The notes under the pieces were generated by a model, which saw only the letters and a list, made by a program, of their open reading frames with translations, ran no database searches and was not told the DNA's origin. Shown here one piece after another: positions 42,281 through 50,945 of a stretch of DNA of 64,000 nt. Location: assembly GCF_001685355.1 (NCBI RefSeq), contig NZ_CP016438.1, positions 7,750,001 to 7,814,000 of the forward strand, read 5' to 3'. A program made the translations under genes and the position numbers. This stretch comes from Streptomyces lincolnensis. GTDB lineage: Bacteria > Actinomycetota > Actinomycetes > Streptomycetales > Streptomycetaceae. Each line of letters begins with the position of its first letter. Position 1 is the first letter of the stretch.

Positions 42281-43691
42281 GACGACGACCGGGCTGGCGT
42301 TGCTCGGGGAGTATCCGGTCGGTGCGCGGGTGACGGGGGAGGTGGACCGGGGCGGGGGCGGTCCGGTCGGGTATGTGCCGCAGCATCCCGCGGCCGTGCT
42401 CAACCCGGCCCGCCGGGTCGGCGCGCTGCTGGCCGACATCGCTCGCCCGCAGGTCCGCCATCTGCCCCGCGCCCGGCGTCGTACGGCGGCCCGCGAGCGG
42501 GTCGTCGAGGCACTGGCGGCGGCACAACTGCCGGACGGTCAGGCGCTGTTGCGCCGCTATCCGCACCAGCTCTCCGGCGGCCAGCAGCAGCGTGTCGTGC
42601 TCGCGCAGGCGCTGCTCCTCGGTGCCCGTGTCATCGTCGCCGACGAACCCACCACCGGGCAGGACGCGTTGACGAAGAGCGGGCTGGTCGACCAGCTGGC
42701 GGCGGTCGCGGCGAGCGGGATCGCGGTCGTGCTGCTGAGCCACGATCTCGACGTCGTCCGCTCGCTCGCCGACGAGGTGCTGGTGATGCGTGCCGGCCGG
42801 GTCGTGGAGTCGGGGCCGGTGGCGCGGCTGTGGAGCGCGCCCCGGCACGAGTGGACCCGCCGCCTGCTGGACGAGCACCGGTCGGTACCCCAGGAGCCCG
42901 CGGAGGTGCGTGAACCCGTCCTGGAGGTACGGGAGATGACGGCCGTGCACGGCCGCACCGCGGTCCTGCGCACCCCACGTCTCGCCCTGCGCGCCGGTGA
43001 ATGCCTGGCTGTCGTGGGCCGTTCGGGCAGCGGCAAGACGACCCTCGCCCGCTGTCTGGCGGGGCTGCACCGCGACCACGACGGCGAGGTCCTGCTCGAC
43101 GGTGTCGCGCTGCCGCGCAGTCTGCGGCACCGCTCGCGTGTCCAACTGGCCGCCGTGCAGTACGTGTTCCAGGACGCCCGGGCCGCCTTCGACGAGCACC
43201 GGCCCGTCCTGGACCAGGTCGCCCGCACCGCGGTCCGGCTGCGCGGCACCGGCGAACGGGCCGCCACGGAGGAGGCGTCGGCCACCCTGGCCCGGCTGGG
43301 CCTCACGGACGACCTCGTCCGCCGCCCGCCCGGCGCGCTCTCCGGCGGCGAACTCCAGCGGGCCGCCCTGGCCCGCGCCCTGCTCGCCCGCCCCCGGGTG
43401 CTGATCTGCGACGAGATCACCTCCGGCCTCGACACGGTCACCCGGCGCGGCATCCTGGACCTGCTCGCCGAGCTGGTGGGGGAGCGCGAGGACCTCTCGC
43501 TCGTCCTGATCACCCATGACCTGGACACCGCGCGGCTCGCCCACCGCATCGCCGTCCTGGACGCGGGCGAACTCGTCGAAGAGGGCCCGGCGCAGCAGAT
43601 CCTGACGGCTCCCCGGCACTCCTTCACGGTGTCCCTCATGGAGACGACCGCCCAACTGGAGTCGGGAAACCGGGCGCGCGCCACGACATGA
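42138..43691 (+). CDS. fused DppD-DppF-type ABC ATPase
   Basis: This single 517-residue protein carries two nucleotide-binding domains. The first has GASGSGKTTT (43-52) and the signature LSGGQQQRVVLAQAL. The second has GRSGSGKTTL and LSGGELQRAALARAL. It would power the DppB/C channel alone. AAAGGGCGGG precedes the ATG. The gene begins inside the read-through tail of the DppC frame. It is the last gene of the island operon. Confidence 0.92.
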   Translation: MSREEDAVVAELRKLRVEIDGRALVDGVNLRVRSGKVVALVGASGSGKTTTGLALLGEYPVGARVTGEVDRGGGGPVGYVPQHPAAVLNPARRVGALLADIARPQVRHLPRARRRTAARERVVEALAAAQLPDGQALLRRYPHQLSGGQQQRVVLAQALLLGARVIVADEPTTGQDALTKSGLVDQLAAVAASGIAVVLLSHDLDVVRSLADEVLVMRAGRVVESGPVARLWSAPRHEWTRRLLDEHRSVPQEPAEVREPVLEVREMTAVHGRTAVLRTPRLALRAGECLAVVGRSGSGKTTLARCLAGLHRDHDGEVLLDGVALPRSLRHRSRVQLAAVQYVFQDARAAFDEHRPVLDQVARTAVRLRGTGERAATEEASATLARLGLTDDLVRRPPGALSGGELQRAALARALLARPRVLICDEITSGLDTVTRRGILDLLAELVGEREDLSLVLITHDLDTARLAHRIAVLDAGELVEEGPAQQILTAPRHSFTVSLMETTAQLESGNRARATT

Positions 43692-43737
43692 GCGCGCACG
43701 GAACCGGTCCGGAGCCGGAGTTCCTCACAGGGGGTAC

Positions 43738-43756
43738 TTAGGTTAGCCTCCCCTTA
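43738..43756 (+). promoter_or_regulatory. DmdR1/IdeR-type iron box
   Basis: TTAGGTTAGCCTCCCCTTA matches the Streptomyces iron-box pattern TTAGGTTAGGCTMACCTAA in most positions. Its last base is the first base of the siderophore-binding protein ATG. Iron-bound DmdR1 would block transcription when iron is plentiful. The position means the mRNA leader is very short or absent. Confidence 0.75.
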
Positions 43757-44790
43757 TGTCGACCGAAGTTTCCGGCCGGTCCGGACCCTCCCGCCGTCAC
43801 CTGCTCGCGGCGGGCGGCGCCCTGGCGCTCGCCCCGCTGCTGGCTGCATGCGGCGACGACGGCGGCCCCGCGACGTCCGAGGCGAGCCCCGGCGGCGGCC
43901 CGTGGTCCTTCAAGGACGACCGGGGCCGTACGGTGACGGCCGACCGCAGGCCCGAGCGGCTGGTCGCGTTCGTCAGCACCGCCGCCGCCCTGTACGACTA
44001 CGGCATCGAGTGCACCGGCATCTTCGGCCCCAGCAAGCCGATCGGCGGCCGGCCCAACCCGCAGGCCGGTGCCATGGACGTGTCGAAGCTGACCAGCGTC
44101 GGCACCGAGTGGGGCCAGTTCAACATCGAGAAGTACGCGGCCCTCAAGCCCGATCTGCTGATCAGCAACATGTTCCCGGCACCCGACCTCTGGTACGTCC
44201 CCGCGGAGAGCGTCAAGAAGGTCGAGGCCCTCGCCCCCACGGTCGGCATCAGCGTCGCCCGCACCTCCCTGCTCGACCCGCTCCGGCGCACCGCCGAACT
44301 CGCCGAGGCCCTCGGCGCGGACCTGGACACGAAGCGGGCCACCGACGCGAAGGCCCGCTTCGAGGAGGCCGCCGAGACCCTGCGCACGGCCGCCCGCGCG
44401 AACAAGGGCCTCAAGGTGATGGCCATGACCGGCGACCAGGAGAACATGTACGTCGCCGTCCCCGACTCCTACTGCGACCTCGCCTACTTCAAGGACCTCG
44501 GCGTGGAGTTCGTCGAGGGCAGGAAGAGCGACGAGTGGGGCTTCTGGGAGTTCCTCAGCTGGGAGAACGCCGACAAGTACCACGCCGACCTGATCCTGGT
44601 CGACAACCGTGCCAACGCCATGACCCCCGACCAGCTCGCCAAGAAGTCCACCTGGCGCCAACTCCCCGCCGTCCGGGCCGGGCAGACGGTGCCCTGGTCG
44701 ATGGAGGAGCGCTACAGCTACGCCGGCTATGTGCCGGTCCTCGAACAACTGGCGGCCGCGGTGAAGAAGTCGAAGCGGCTGAGGACCTGA
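43756..44790 (+). CDS. ferrisiderophore-binding lipoprotein (FecB/FhuD type)
   Basis: The 344-residue class III solute-binding protein has RRHLLAAGGALALAPLLAAC as signal and lipobox. Pattern features include FKDDRGRTVTADRRPERLVAF, KPDLLISNMF, and DLILVDNRANAMTPDQLAKKSTWRQLPAVRAGQ near the end. It captures ferric siderophores at the cell surface. No permease or ATPase of the siderophore class lies nearby, so it is an orphan binding protein serving a transporter elsewhere. It is controlled by the iron box at its start. Confidence 0.9.
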   Translation: MSTEVSGRSGPSRRHLLAAGGALALAPLLAACGDDGGPATSEASPGGGPWSFKDDRGRTVTADRRPERLVAFVSTAAALYDYGIECTGIFGPSKPIGGRPNPQAGAMDVSKLTSVGTEWGQFNIEKYAALKPDLLISNMFPAPDLWYVPAESVKKVEALAPTVGISVARTSLLDPLRRTAELAEALGADLDTKRATDAKARFEEAAETLRTAARANKGLKVMAMTGDQENMYVAVPDSYCDLAYFKDLGVEFVEGRKSDEWGFWEFLSWENADKYHADLILVDNRANAMTPDQLAKKSTWRQLPAVRAGQTVPWSMEERYSYAGYVPVLEQLAAAVKKSKRLRT

Positions 44791-44797
44791 CCTTCCG

Positions 44798-46108
44798 TCA
44801 CCACCCGGTGAGCAACAGGTGGTTGAGCAGCAACGCGACAACCGCCTGCGCCGCCAGCCACCCCCGCACCCCCGTCAGCCACGCGCAGGCCGGCAGCAGC
44901 CACAGTGCGAACGGCAGCCAGATGCGTTCCGTCTCCGCCTTGCTCATTCCGGACAGGTCGGCGACGAGCACGGCGAGAAGGGCGGCGAGCACGAGCACGG
45001 CAAGTCGGACGTCGGGCCGGGGGGAGCGGCGGACGAGTGTCGCGCCCGTCCGCCGCAGGCCCGCCACCGTGGCCGGGCCGACGATGAGCACCGTGCACGC
45101 CAGGTTCGCCCACACCCAGTAGCCGTACGGCCGGACGCCGCCCGCCCCCTGGTGGTAGCGGGTCACCAGCAGCCGGTAGGCCTCCCACCAGTCGAAGCCG
45201 TACAGGGTGAACACGACCGGGAGGACCGCGAATCCGGCGAGCGCGTAGGGCAGGGGGCGGCGGGAGCCCAGCAGCAGGACGGCGGCGGCGATCGACGCCA
45301 TGAGCGTGAGGCCGTAGGAGAGGTAGACGGTCAGGCCGAACAGCAGGCCCGACGCGAAGCCGGTCCAGCCCGGGCGGTGGCCGCGCACCGCGAGGGCGAG
45401 CAGGGCGACCGCCCAGGCGGCGACGGCCGCGAAGTACCCGTCGGCGGAGGTGCCCACCCAGACGGCGGCCGGGGCCAGGACGAGGAAGGGCGCGGCGCGG
45501 CGGGCGAACGACTCGTCCGCCAGGGTCCGTACGGCGACCAGGACCGCGACCGCCGCGGTCGTGCCGAGCGTGATGCAGAAGACCCCCGCCCAGCCCCCGC
45601 CGCCCAGGCCGACCCGGTCGAGGAGGACGAAGGTGAGGGTGGCGCCCGGGGGATGCCCGGCGACATGGGCGGGCCAGTTGTCCGGTGTGTCGATCAGGAT
45701 GTGTGCGGAGAAGTCCCGCAGGGCCGCCGGGATGTCGTGGAAGCGGCCGACGACCGGGAGGTACTCGCTCTTGGTCGTCAGCTGCTCGGCGATGCCCCGG
45801 TGCCAGCCGTCCACGAGGGCCAGGGACCACGTCCAGGCCAGGCCGGCGCCCCAGACGGCGAGCAGCAGCGGGCGCCAGGGCAGACGGGCGGCGAGGCCGG
45901 GGCCGTACACCACCACGGCGACCGCGACGACGAGCGCGGCCGGGGTGCCCGGGCCGAGGTGCGGGTCCCAGGTCGCCAGCAGGGGCGGCCAGCCGACGCG
46001 GAGCGAGCCGTCCCGGTGCTCGATCGACCGGCCCACCAGGACGGCGGTCAGGACCAGGAGCGCGGCGACGGCGGCCGCGGACAGATCACGCAGGAGGTGG
46101 CGGTTCAC
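44798..46108 (-). CDS. GT-C-like polytopic membrane protein
   Basis: The 436-residue protein has about 11-12 predicted helices and an extracellular loop after the first helices (GRSIEHRDGSLRVGWPPLLATWDPHL). It shows a layout like GT-C glycosyltransferases, including an acidic/histidine loop (HILIDTPDNWPAHVAGHPPGATL). No family signature is definite. It may use polyprenyl-phosphate sugars, which would fit the nearby GT2 and nucleotide-sugar genes. Its stop is 7 bp from the convergent siderophore-protein stop. Confidence 0.7.
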   Translation of the reverse strand: MNRHLLRDLSAAAVAALLVLTAVLVGRSIEHRDGSLRVGWPPLLATWDPHLGPGTPAALVVAVAVVVYGPGLAARLPWRPLLLAVWGAGLAWTWSLALVDGWHRGIAEQLTTKSEYLPVVGRFHDIPAALRDFSAHILIDTPDNWPAHVAGHPPGATLTFVLLDRVGLGGGGWAGVFCITLGTTAAVAVLVAVRTLADESFARRAAPFLVLAPAAVWVGTSADGYFAAVAAWAVALLALAVRGHRPGWTGFASGLLFGLTVYLSYGLTLMASIAAAVLLLGSRRPLPYALAGFAVLPVVFTLYGFDWWEAYRLLVTRYHQGAGGVRPYGYWVWANLACTVLIVGPATVAGLRRTGATLVRRSPRPDVRLAVLVLAALLAVLVADLSGMSKAETERIWLPFALWLLPACAWLTGVRGWLAAQAVVALLLNHLLLTGW

Positions 46109-46145
46109 ACCGCAGACGCTAGGCCGAAGAGCCTCCCCCGGACGG

Positions 46146-46165
46146 CTGACGTGCGCGGACGTCAG
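46146..46165. promoter_or_regulatory. inverted repeat in the divergent gap before the Mo-oxidoreductase gene
   Basis: CTGACGT (46146-46152) and ACGTCAG (46159-46165) form a 7-bp inverted repeat with a 6-bp spacer, midway between the two divergent starts at 46108 and 46223. It could be an operator. Confidence 0.35.
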
Positions 46166-46222
46166 AGTTTCGTCATGGTTCGCGGACCCGCTTCCGGGCG
46201 GGGGCGGGCCTACGGTCGGGGC

Positions 46223-47455
46223 ATGGCACGGTCTCCCCTTTCACCCTTCTCACCAGGCTTCTGGCGCAGTCCGCTGCGCGGGACCTGGTTCACCTCGGTC
46301 CTCGGGGTCGTCCTCCTCGGCGGGATCACGCTGCTGTTCGTGACGGGGCTGCTGTCGTACGCCGCCTACAACCCCGACCTGTCGCCGGTGAACGACAAGA
46401 CCCCGGACAAGGGAATCCTCGGCTTCTACCTGTTCTCCTGGCCGACCGACCCGCACTGGCTGTACCGGCTGAACCAGGGCGTCCACGTCACCCTCGGCAT
46501 CACCCTGATCCCGGTCCTCCTGGCCAAGCTCTGGTCGGTCGCGCCGAAGCTGTTCACGCTGCCGCCGGCGCGGTCCCTCACACACGCGCTGGAGCGGATC
46601 TCGCTGCTGCTGCTGGTCGGGGGCGCCCTGTTCGAGTTCGTGACCGGCGTGCTCAACGTCCAGCTGGACTACCTCTTCCCCGGCTCCTTCTATCCGCTGC
46701 ACTTCTACGGGGCCTGGGTGTTCTTCACCGCCTTCGTCGCGCACGCCGCGCTGAAGACGCCCCTCGCGCTGCGCAACCTCCGCCGACTGCGCGAGGAACG
46801 GACCGAGCCGGTGGCGCCGGAGCCCGCCGCGCCGACGGTCTCGCGGCGCGGGGCGCTGTGGTTCGTCGGCGGCGGTTCGCTGTTGCTGTTCCTCACCACG
46901 GCCGGGCAGAGCTTCGACGGTGTGCTGCGCAGGACCGCCCTGCTCGCCCCGCACGGCGGCGCCGAGCCCGGTTCGGGGCCGGGCGGCTTCCAGATCAACA
47001 AGACGGCCGCGTACGCCGGGATCGACCCGGCCGAGACGAGCGAGGAGGCGTGGCGGCTGGTGGTGACGGGGCGTGGCGGGACCGTCCGGCTGAGCCGGGC
47101 CGACCTGCTCCGACTTCCTTTGCACAGCGCCGCGTTGCCCATCGCCTGCGTGGAGGGCTGGTCCACCTCCGACCAGTGGTGGCGCGGGGTGCGGCTGCGG
47201 GACCTCGCGGCGCTCGTCGGGTACGAGGGCGATCCGCCGGACGTTTTCGTGGAGTCGCTGCAACGGCGTGGCGCGTTCCGGCGGGCCGCCCTGCGTGCCA
47301 ACCAGGTCGCCGACCCGCGTTCCCTGCTCGCCCTGTTCGTCAACGGCGAGGACCTGACCCCCGATCACGGGCACCCGGCCCGGATCATCGTGCCCGCGGC
47401 GCCCGGTGTGCTCACCACCAAATGGGTGGCCCGGCTGACGTTCGGAGACCTGTGA
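46223..47455 (+). CDS. membrane-anchored molybdopterin oxidoreductase with N-terminal cytochrome b-like domain
   Basis: The 410-residue protein has an N-terminal four-helix membrane part with histidines (about 1-200; LYRLNQGVHVTLGITL, YPLHFYGAWVFFTAFVAHAAL). A sulfite-oxidase/MsrP-type molybdopterin domain follows, with the Mo-ligand Cys in IACVEGWSTSDQWWRG and late LTPDHGHPARIIVPAAPG. A twin-arginine-like SRRGALWFVGGGSLLLF segment links the two. The b-type part may pass quinone electrons to the cofactor. The gene overlaps the next by one base (TGATG). Confidence 0.85.
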   Translation: MARSPLSPFSPGFWRSPLRGTWFTSVLGVVLLGGITLLFVTGLLSYAAYNPDLSPVNDKTPDKGILGFYLFSWPTDPHWLYRLNQGVHVTLGITLIPVLLAKLWSVAPKLFTLPPARSLTHALERISLLLLVGGALFEFVTGVLNVQLDYLFPGSFYPLHFYGAWVFFTAFVAHAALKTPLALRNLRRLREERTEPVAPEPAAPTVSRRGALWFVGGGSLLLFLTTAGQSFDGVLRRTALLAPHGGAEPGSGPGGFQINKTAAYAGIDPAETSEEAWRLVVTGRGGTVRLSRADLLRLPLHSAALPIACVEGWSTSDQWWRGVRLRDLAALVGYEGDPPDVFVESLQRRGAFRRAALRANQVADPRSLLALFVNGEDLTPDHGHPARIIVPAAPGVLTTKWVARLTFGDL

Positions 47456-47904
47456 TGCGGAAGCCTCCGCTGCCTCCTCTCGGCAGCCCTCTCCACCTGC
47501 TGCTGCTCTGCTGCTCGTTCGCCCTCGCGGGGTACGCGGGGGTGCGGCTCCTGGCGGGGGACTGGTTCGGGGTCGCGCTGTGGTTCGTGGGGGCGGCCGT
47601 CGTCCACGATCTGGTGCTGCTGCCGCTGTACGCGGCGGCGGACCGGGCGCTCGTGAGGACGGCGGGACGGCACGTGATGTACGTCCGGGTCCCCGCCGCC
47701 CTCTCCCTGCTGCTCCTGCTGGTGTGGTTCCCGCTGATCGGCGGGCGCGTCCAGGACCGCTACGCCCTGGCGACCGGCCTGTCCCCGGACGGCTTCGCGG
47801 CCCGCTGGCTGCTGCTGACGGCCGCGCTGTTCGGCGGCTCGGCCGTGCTGTTCGTGCTCCGGCTGCGCAGGGCGACGAAGCAACGGCCCCCGGCCGCCCA
47901 CTGA
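47455..47904 (+). CDS. small four-helix membrane protein coupled to the Mo-oxidoreductase
   Basis: The 149-residue protein has four predicted helices (LHLLLLCCSFALAGYAGVRLL, VALWFVGAAVVHDLVLLPLY, PAALSLLLLLVWFPLI, WLLLTAALFGGSAVLFVL) and a basic tail. Its ATG overlaps the oxidoreductase stop, so they are translationally coupled. It is probably a membrane partner, with unknown function. Its last 145 bp are overlapped on the opposite strand by the methyltransferase frame. Confidence 0.75.
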   Translation: MRKPPLPPLGSPLHLLLLCCSFALAGYAGVRLLAGDWFGVALWFVGAAVVHDLVLLPLYAAADRALVRTAGRHVMYVRVPAALSLLLLLVWFPLIGGRVQDRYALATGLSPDGFAARWLLLTAALFGGSAVLFVLRLRRATKQRPPAAH

Positions 47905-48605
47905 TCGACGGCCCGCCAGCCCGCTCGGTCCGCGTGCCGCAGCAGGGCGGGCGTGCCGAGCCGGGCCCAGGGGAAGGGGGTGCCGGCGGACCCGCGGGCG
48001 TCGGTGACATGCACCCGGACCCGCTCGTCGAGGTCGGGGTCGCCGACCGTCTCGGCGATCAACAGGCCGCCGGGAGCCAGCAGTTCGGCCATCCGGGTCA
48101 GCAGGGCGTGCGGGTCGCCGCCGATGCCGATGTTGCCGTCGACCAGGAGCGCGGTTCCCCAGCGGCCCCCGCCGGGCACGGACTCGAAGACGGAGCGGCG
48201 CAGGGCCTGCCCGCCGAGCGCCACCGTGCGCGCGACCGCCGCCTCGCTCACGTCGATGCCGAGCACCGGCCACCCCCGCGCGTTCAGCGCCGCGACGAGC
48301 CGCCCCGGCCCGCAGCCCACGTCCAGCACCGCGCCCTCGCAGCGCCGCAGCACCTCCAGATCCGCCTCGTCCGCGTCGGCACACCACCGCTCCAGTTCCA
48401 GCAGGAGCAGCCACCCGTCGGCGCGGCGCAGGAACAGCGGCCCCCGGCCGGTACGCAGTGCCCGGGAGTAGGGATCCGCGGACCAGGTGGTGTCGTCGAC
48501 GGAGGTGCCGGGCCCGGCGGCGTCGGCGGCCGGCCGCCGGTGCGCCGGGGCGGCGGCTTCCGCCTGCCGTCCGACGCGCACCGCCATCCCCTTCGCCCCG
48601 CTCAT
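47760..48605 (-). CDS. class I SAM-dependent methyltransferase
   Basis: The 281-residue protein has motif I VLDVGCGPGRLVAALNARGWPVLGIDVSEAAV near 95-125 and the later LAPGGLLIAETVGDPD. It is probably a small-molecule or lipid methylase. The ATG at 48605 overlaps the upstream glycosyltransferase stop (ATGA); another ATG is 18 bp downstream. The C-terminal 45 or so residues (STNSTAEPPNSAAVSSS) are low complexity and antisense to the neighbouring gene, so the natural stop was perhaps lost. Confidence 0.82.
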   Translation of the reverse strand: MSGAKGMAVRVGRQAEAAAPAHRRPAADAAGPGTSVDDTTWSADPYSRALRTGRGPLFLRRADGWLLLLELERWCADADEADLEVLRRCEGAVLDVGCGPGRLVAALNARGWPVLGIDVSEAAVARTVALGGQALRRSVFESVPGGGRWGTALLVDGNIGIGGDPHALLTRMAELLAPGGLLIAETVGDPDLDERVRVHVTDARGSAGTPFPWARLGTPALLRHADRAGWRAVDQWAAGGRCFVALRSRSTNSTAEPPNSAAVSSSQRAAKPSGDRPVARA

Positions 48606-49429
48606 CGCCGCACCGTCGTACCGGACGCCGGTCCTGCCGCGTGTCGTCCGTCGTGCGTGGGCGCGGCCGTCCGTGCGTCGCGGGCAGGAGTGTCCGGGAC
48701 CGCTCCGCCCGCCTCGCGCCCCGCCGTGTCGTGTGCCGGTCCTGCCGCGTCCTGTCCGTCGGGCGTGGTCGTCGCCGCCGGCCGTGTCTCGCCCGCAAGG
48801 GTGCCCTGGGGCGTCCGGCCCGCCCCGCGCGCCGCCGTGAGCCGCGCCAGTTCCGTCGCGAACCGTCCGCCCCGGGCCTCCTTCGCGACCAGGTCGGCGT
48901 CGTACGCCGTGTCGACGTCCCGCAGGCGCGGCAGGTCCCGGACCCGCAGGTCCGCGAGGCGGGCGCGTTGGGCGGCGCCCGTATGGGGGGTGGACATCGG
49001 TACGCCGCGCAGTCGTGAGGGGTCGGGTTCGGCCAGGCCCAGGGCCCAGAAGCCGCCGTCCTCGGCGGGGCCGAAGAAGGCGTCGCAGTCGGCGAAGTCC
49101 ACGGTCAGCAGCTCCGGGGTCACCTGGGGTGTGTCCATGCCGATGAGGAGGGCCGGGCCGTCGCAGCCCGCGAAGGCGGCGGCCAGCCGTTCGTCGAGGC
49201 CGCCCGCGCACTGCCGTACGACCTCGAAGCCGGGCGGCAGCCAGGGGCCGGGCTCGCCCTCCAGGACGAGCACCCGGCGGCCGGCGGGGGTGCGGGCGAC
49301 CACGTCGAGAGTGTCCGCGAGGGAGGCCGCCGCGAGCGCGGCCGCCTCCTCGGGCGTGAACGGGGGCGTCAGCCGGGTCTTCACCCGGCCCGGCCGGGGC
49401 TCCTTGGCGATGACGAGGAGGGTGATCAT
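48602..49429 (-). CDS. DUF2064 (TIGR04282-type) glycosyltransferase-fold protein
   Basis: The 275-residue protein begins MITLLVIAKEPRPGRVKTRLTPPFTPEEAAALA, the hallmark of DUF2064 nucleotidyl/glycosyltransferase-like proteins; LLIGMDTPQ and FFGPAEDGGFWALGL are also typical. The last 65 residues are a low-complexity Ala/Gly/Asp/Thr tail not seen in the family core. It sits in a coupled trio with GT2 and methyltransferase genes (4-bp overlaps both sides). The substrate is unknown. Confidence 0.83.
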   Translation of the reverse strand: MITLLVIAKEPRPGRVKTRLTPPFTPEEAAALAAASLADTLDVVARTPAGRRVLVLEGEPGPWLPPGFEVVRQCAGGLDERLAAAFAGCDGPALLIGMDTPQVTPELLTVDFADCDAFFGPAEDGGFWALGLAEPDPSRLRGVPMSTPHTGAAQRARLADLRVRDLPRLRDVDTAYDADLVAKEARGGRFATELARLTAARGAGRTPQGTLAGETRPAATTTPDGQDAAGPAHDTAGREAGGAVPDTPARDARTAAPTHDGRHAAGPASGTTVRR

Positions 49430-50124
49430 GCCTGGACCCCCTTCTCGGCCAGCACGCGGCTCATGTCCCGCACCGCCTGCCAGGTGCCCCGCCAGGTGCC
49501 CGTGACCTTGGAGGCGCCGGTGCGGGGCCGGTACGGCACGTCGTGCTCGGCGATCCGCCAGCCCGCGTCGGCGGCCCGGACGACCATCTGCAACGGATAG
49601 CCGCTGCGCCGGTCCGTCAGCCCGAGCGCGAGCAGCGGCTCGCGCCGGGCGGCCCGCAGCGGGCCGAGATCGTGCAGCCTCAGCCCGGTACGGCGGCGCA
49701 GCAGCCGGGCGACGGCGAGGTTGCCCGCGCGGGCGTGCGGCGGCCAGGCGCCCCGGGCCTGCGGACGGCGCCGGCCGAGGACCAGGTCCGCCTCGCCGGT
49801 GCGGACCGAGTTCACGAACGGCACCAGGTCGGCCGGGTCGAGGGAGGCGTCGCAGTCGCAGAAGCAGACGATGTCGGCCGTGGCGGCGGCCAGTCCCGCG
49901 TGGCAGGCGGCGCCGAAACCGCGCCGCTCCTCGCGGACGACGCTCGCGCCGAGGGCCTGGGCGACACGGGCCGAGCCGTCCGTGGAGCCGTTGTCCACGA
50001 CGAGAGCGCGCCAGCCGGGCGGGATCCGCTCCAGGACCCAGGGCAGCGCCTCGGCCTCGTCCAGACAGGGGAGCACGACGTCCACGGACCCGGAGGCCGT
50101 AGGAGGATGGGAAGAGGTGGTCAC
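49426..50124 (-). CDS. family 2 glycosyltransferase (polyprenyl-phosphate sugar synthase-like)
   Basis: The 232-residue GT-A enzyme has VDVVLPCLDEAEALPWVLERIP, VVDNGSTDGSA, and the metal-binding FCDCDASLDP motif. It lacks C-terminal helices, resembling soluble dolichol-phosphate-mannose/glucose synthases. It starts at a GTG with AAGG upstream and overlaps the next gene. It probably transfers a sugar to a lipid carrier for a GT-C enzyme; the GT-C-like protein at 44798-46108 is a candidate partner. Confidence 0.87.
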   Translation of the reverse strand: MTTSSHPPTASGSVDVVLPCLDEAEALPWVLERIPPGWRALVVDNGSTDGSARVAQALGASVVREERRGFGAACHAGLAAATADIVCFCDCDASLDPADLVPFVNSVRTGEADLVLGRRRPQARGAWPPHARAGNLAVARLLRRRTGLRLHDLGPLRAARREPLLALGLTDRRSGYPLQMVVRAADAGWRIAEHDVPYRPRTGASKVTGTWRGTWQAVRDMSRVLAEKGVQA

Positions 50125-50141
50125 GCCTTCACCCTACGAGC

Positions 50142-50159
50142 GCAAAATGGGCAAAACGG
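50142..50159. promoter_or_regulatory. tandem 9-bp direct repeat before the response regulator
   Basis: GCAAAATGG and GCAAAACGG stand head to tail at 50142-50159 in the divergent gap (50125-50235). A second AT-richer block (TTACGAAACAAGG) follows at 50171. OmpR-type regulators often bind tandem repeats, so autoregulation is possible, although 9-bp spacing is less usual. Confidence 0.3.
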
Positions 50160-50235
50160 ACTCCAGCTCCTTACGAAACAAGGACGTCGGAGGCGGGAGG
50201 ACGCACCCGCGCGCGCAGGGTGCGAGGCTGGCGGC

Positions 50236-50943
<708 letters not shown>

Positions 50944-50945
50944 CC

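Noticed and set aside
44819..46222. Long N-terminal extension of the molybdopterin oxidoreductase frame
   Set aside because: The extension is antisense to the GT-C-like gene and low complexity. The ATG at 46223 directly precedes the first membrane helix.
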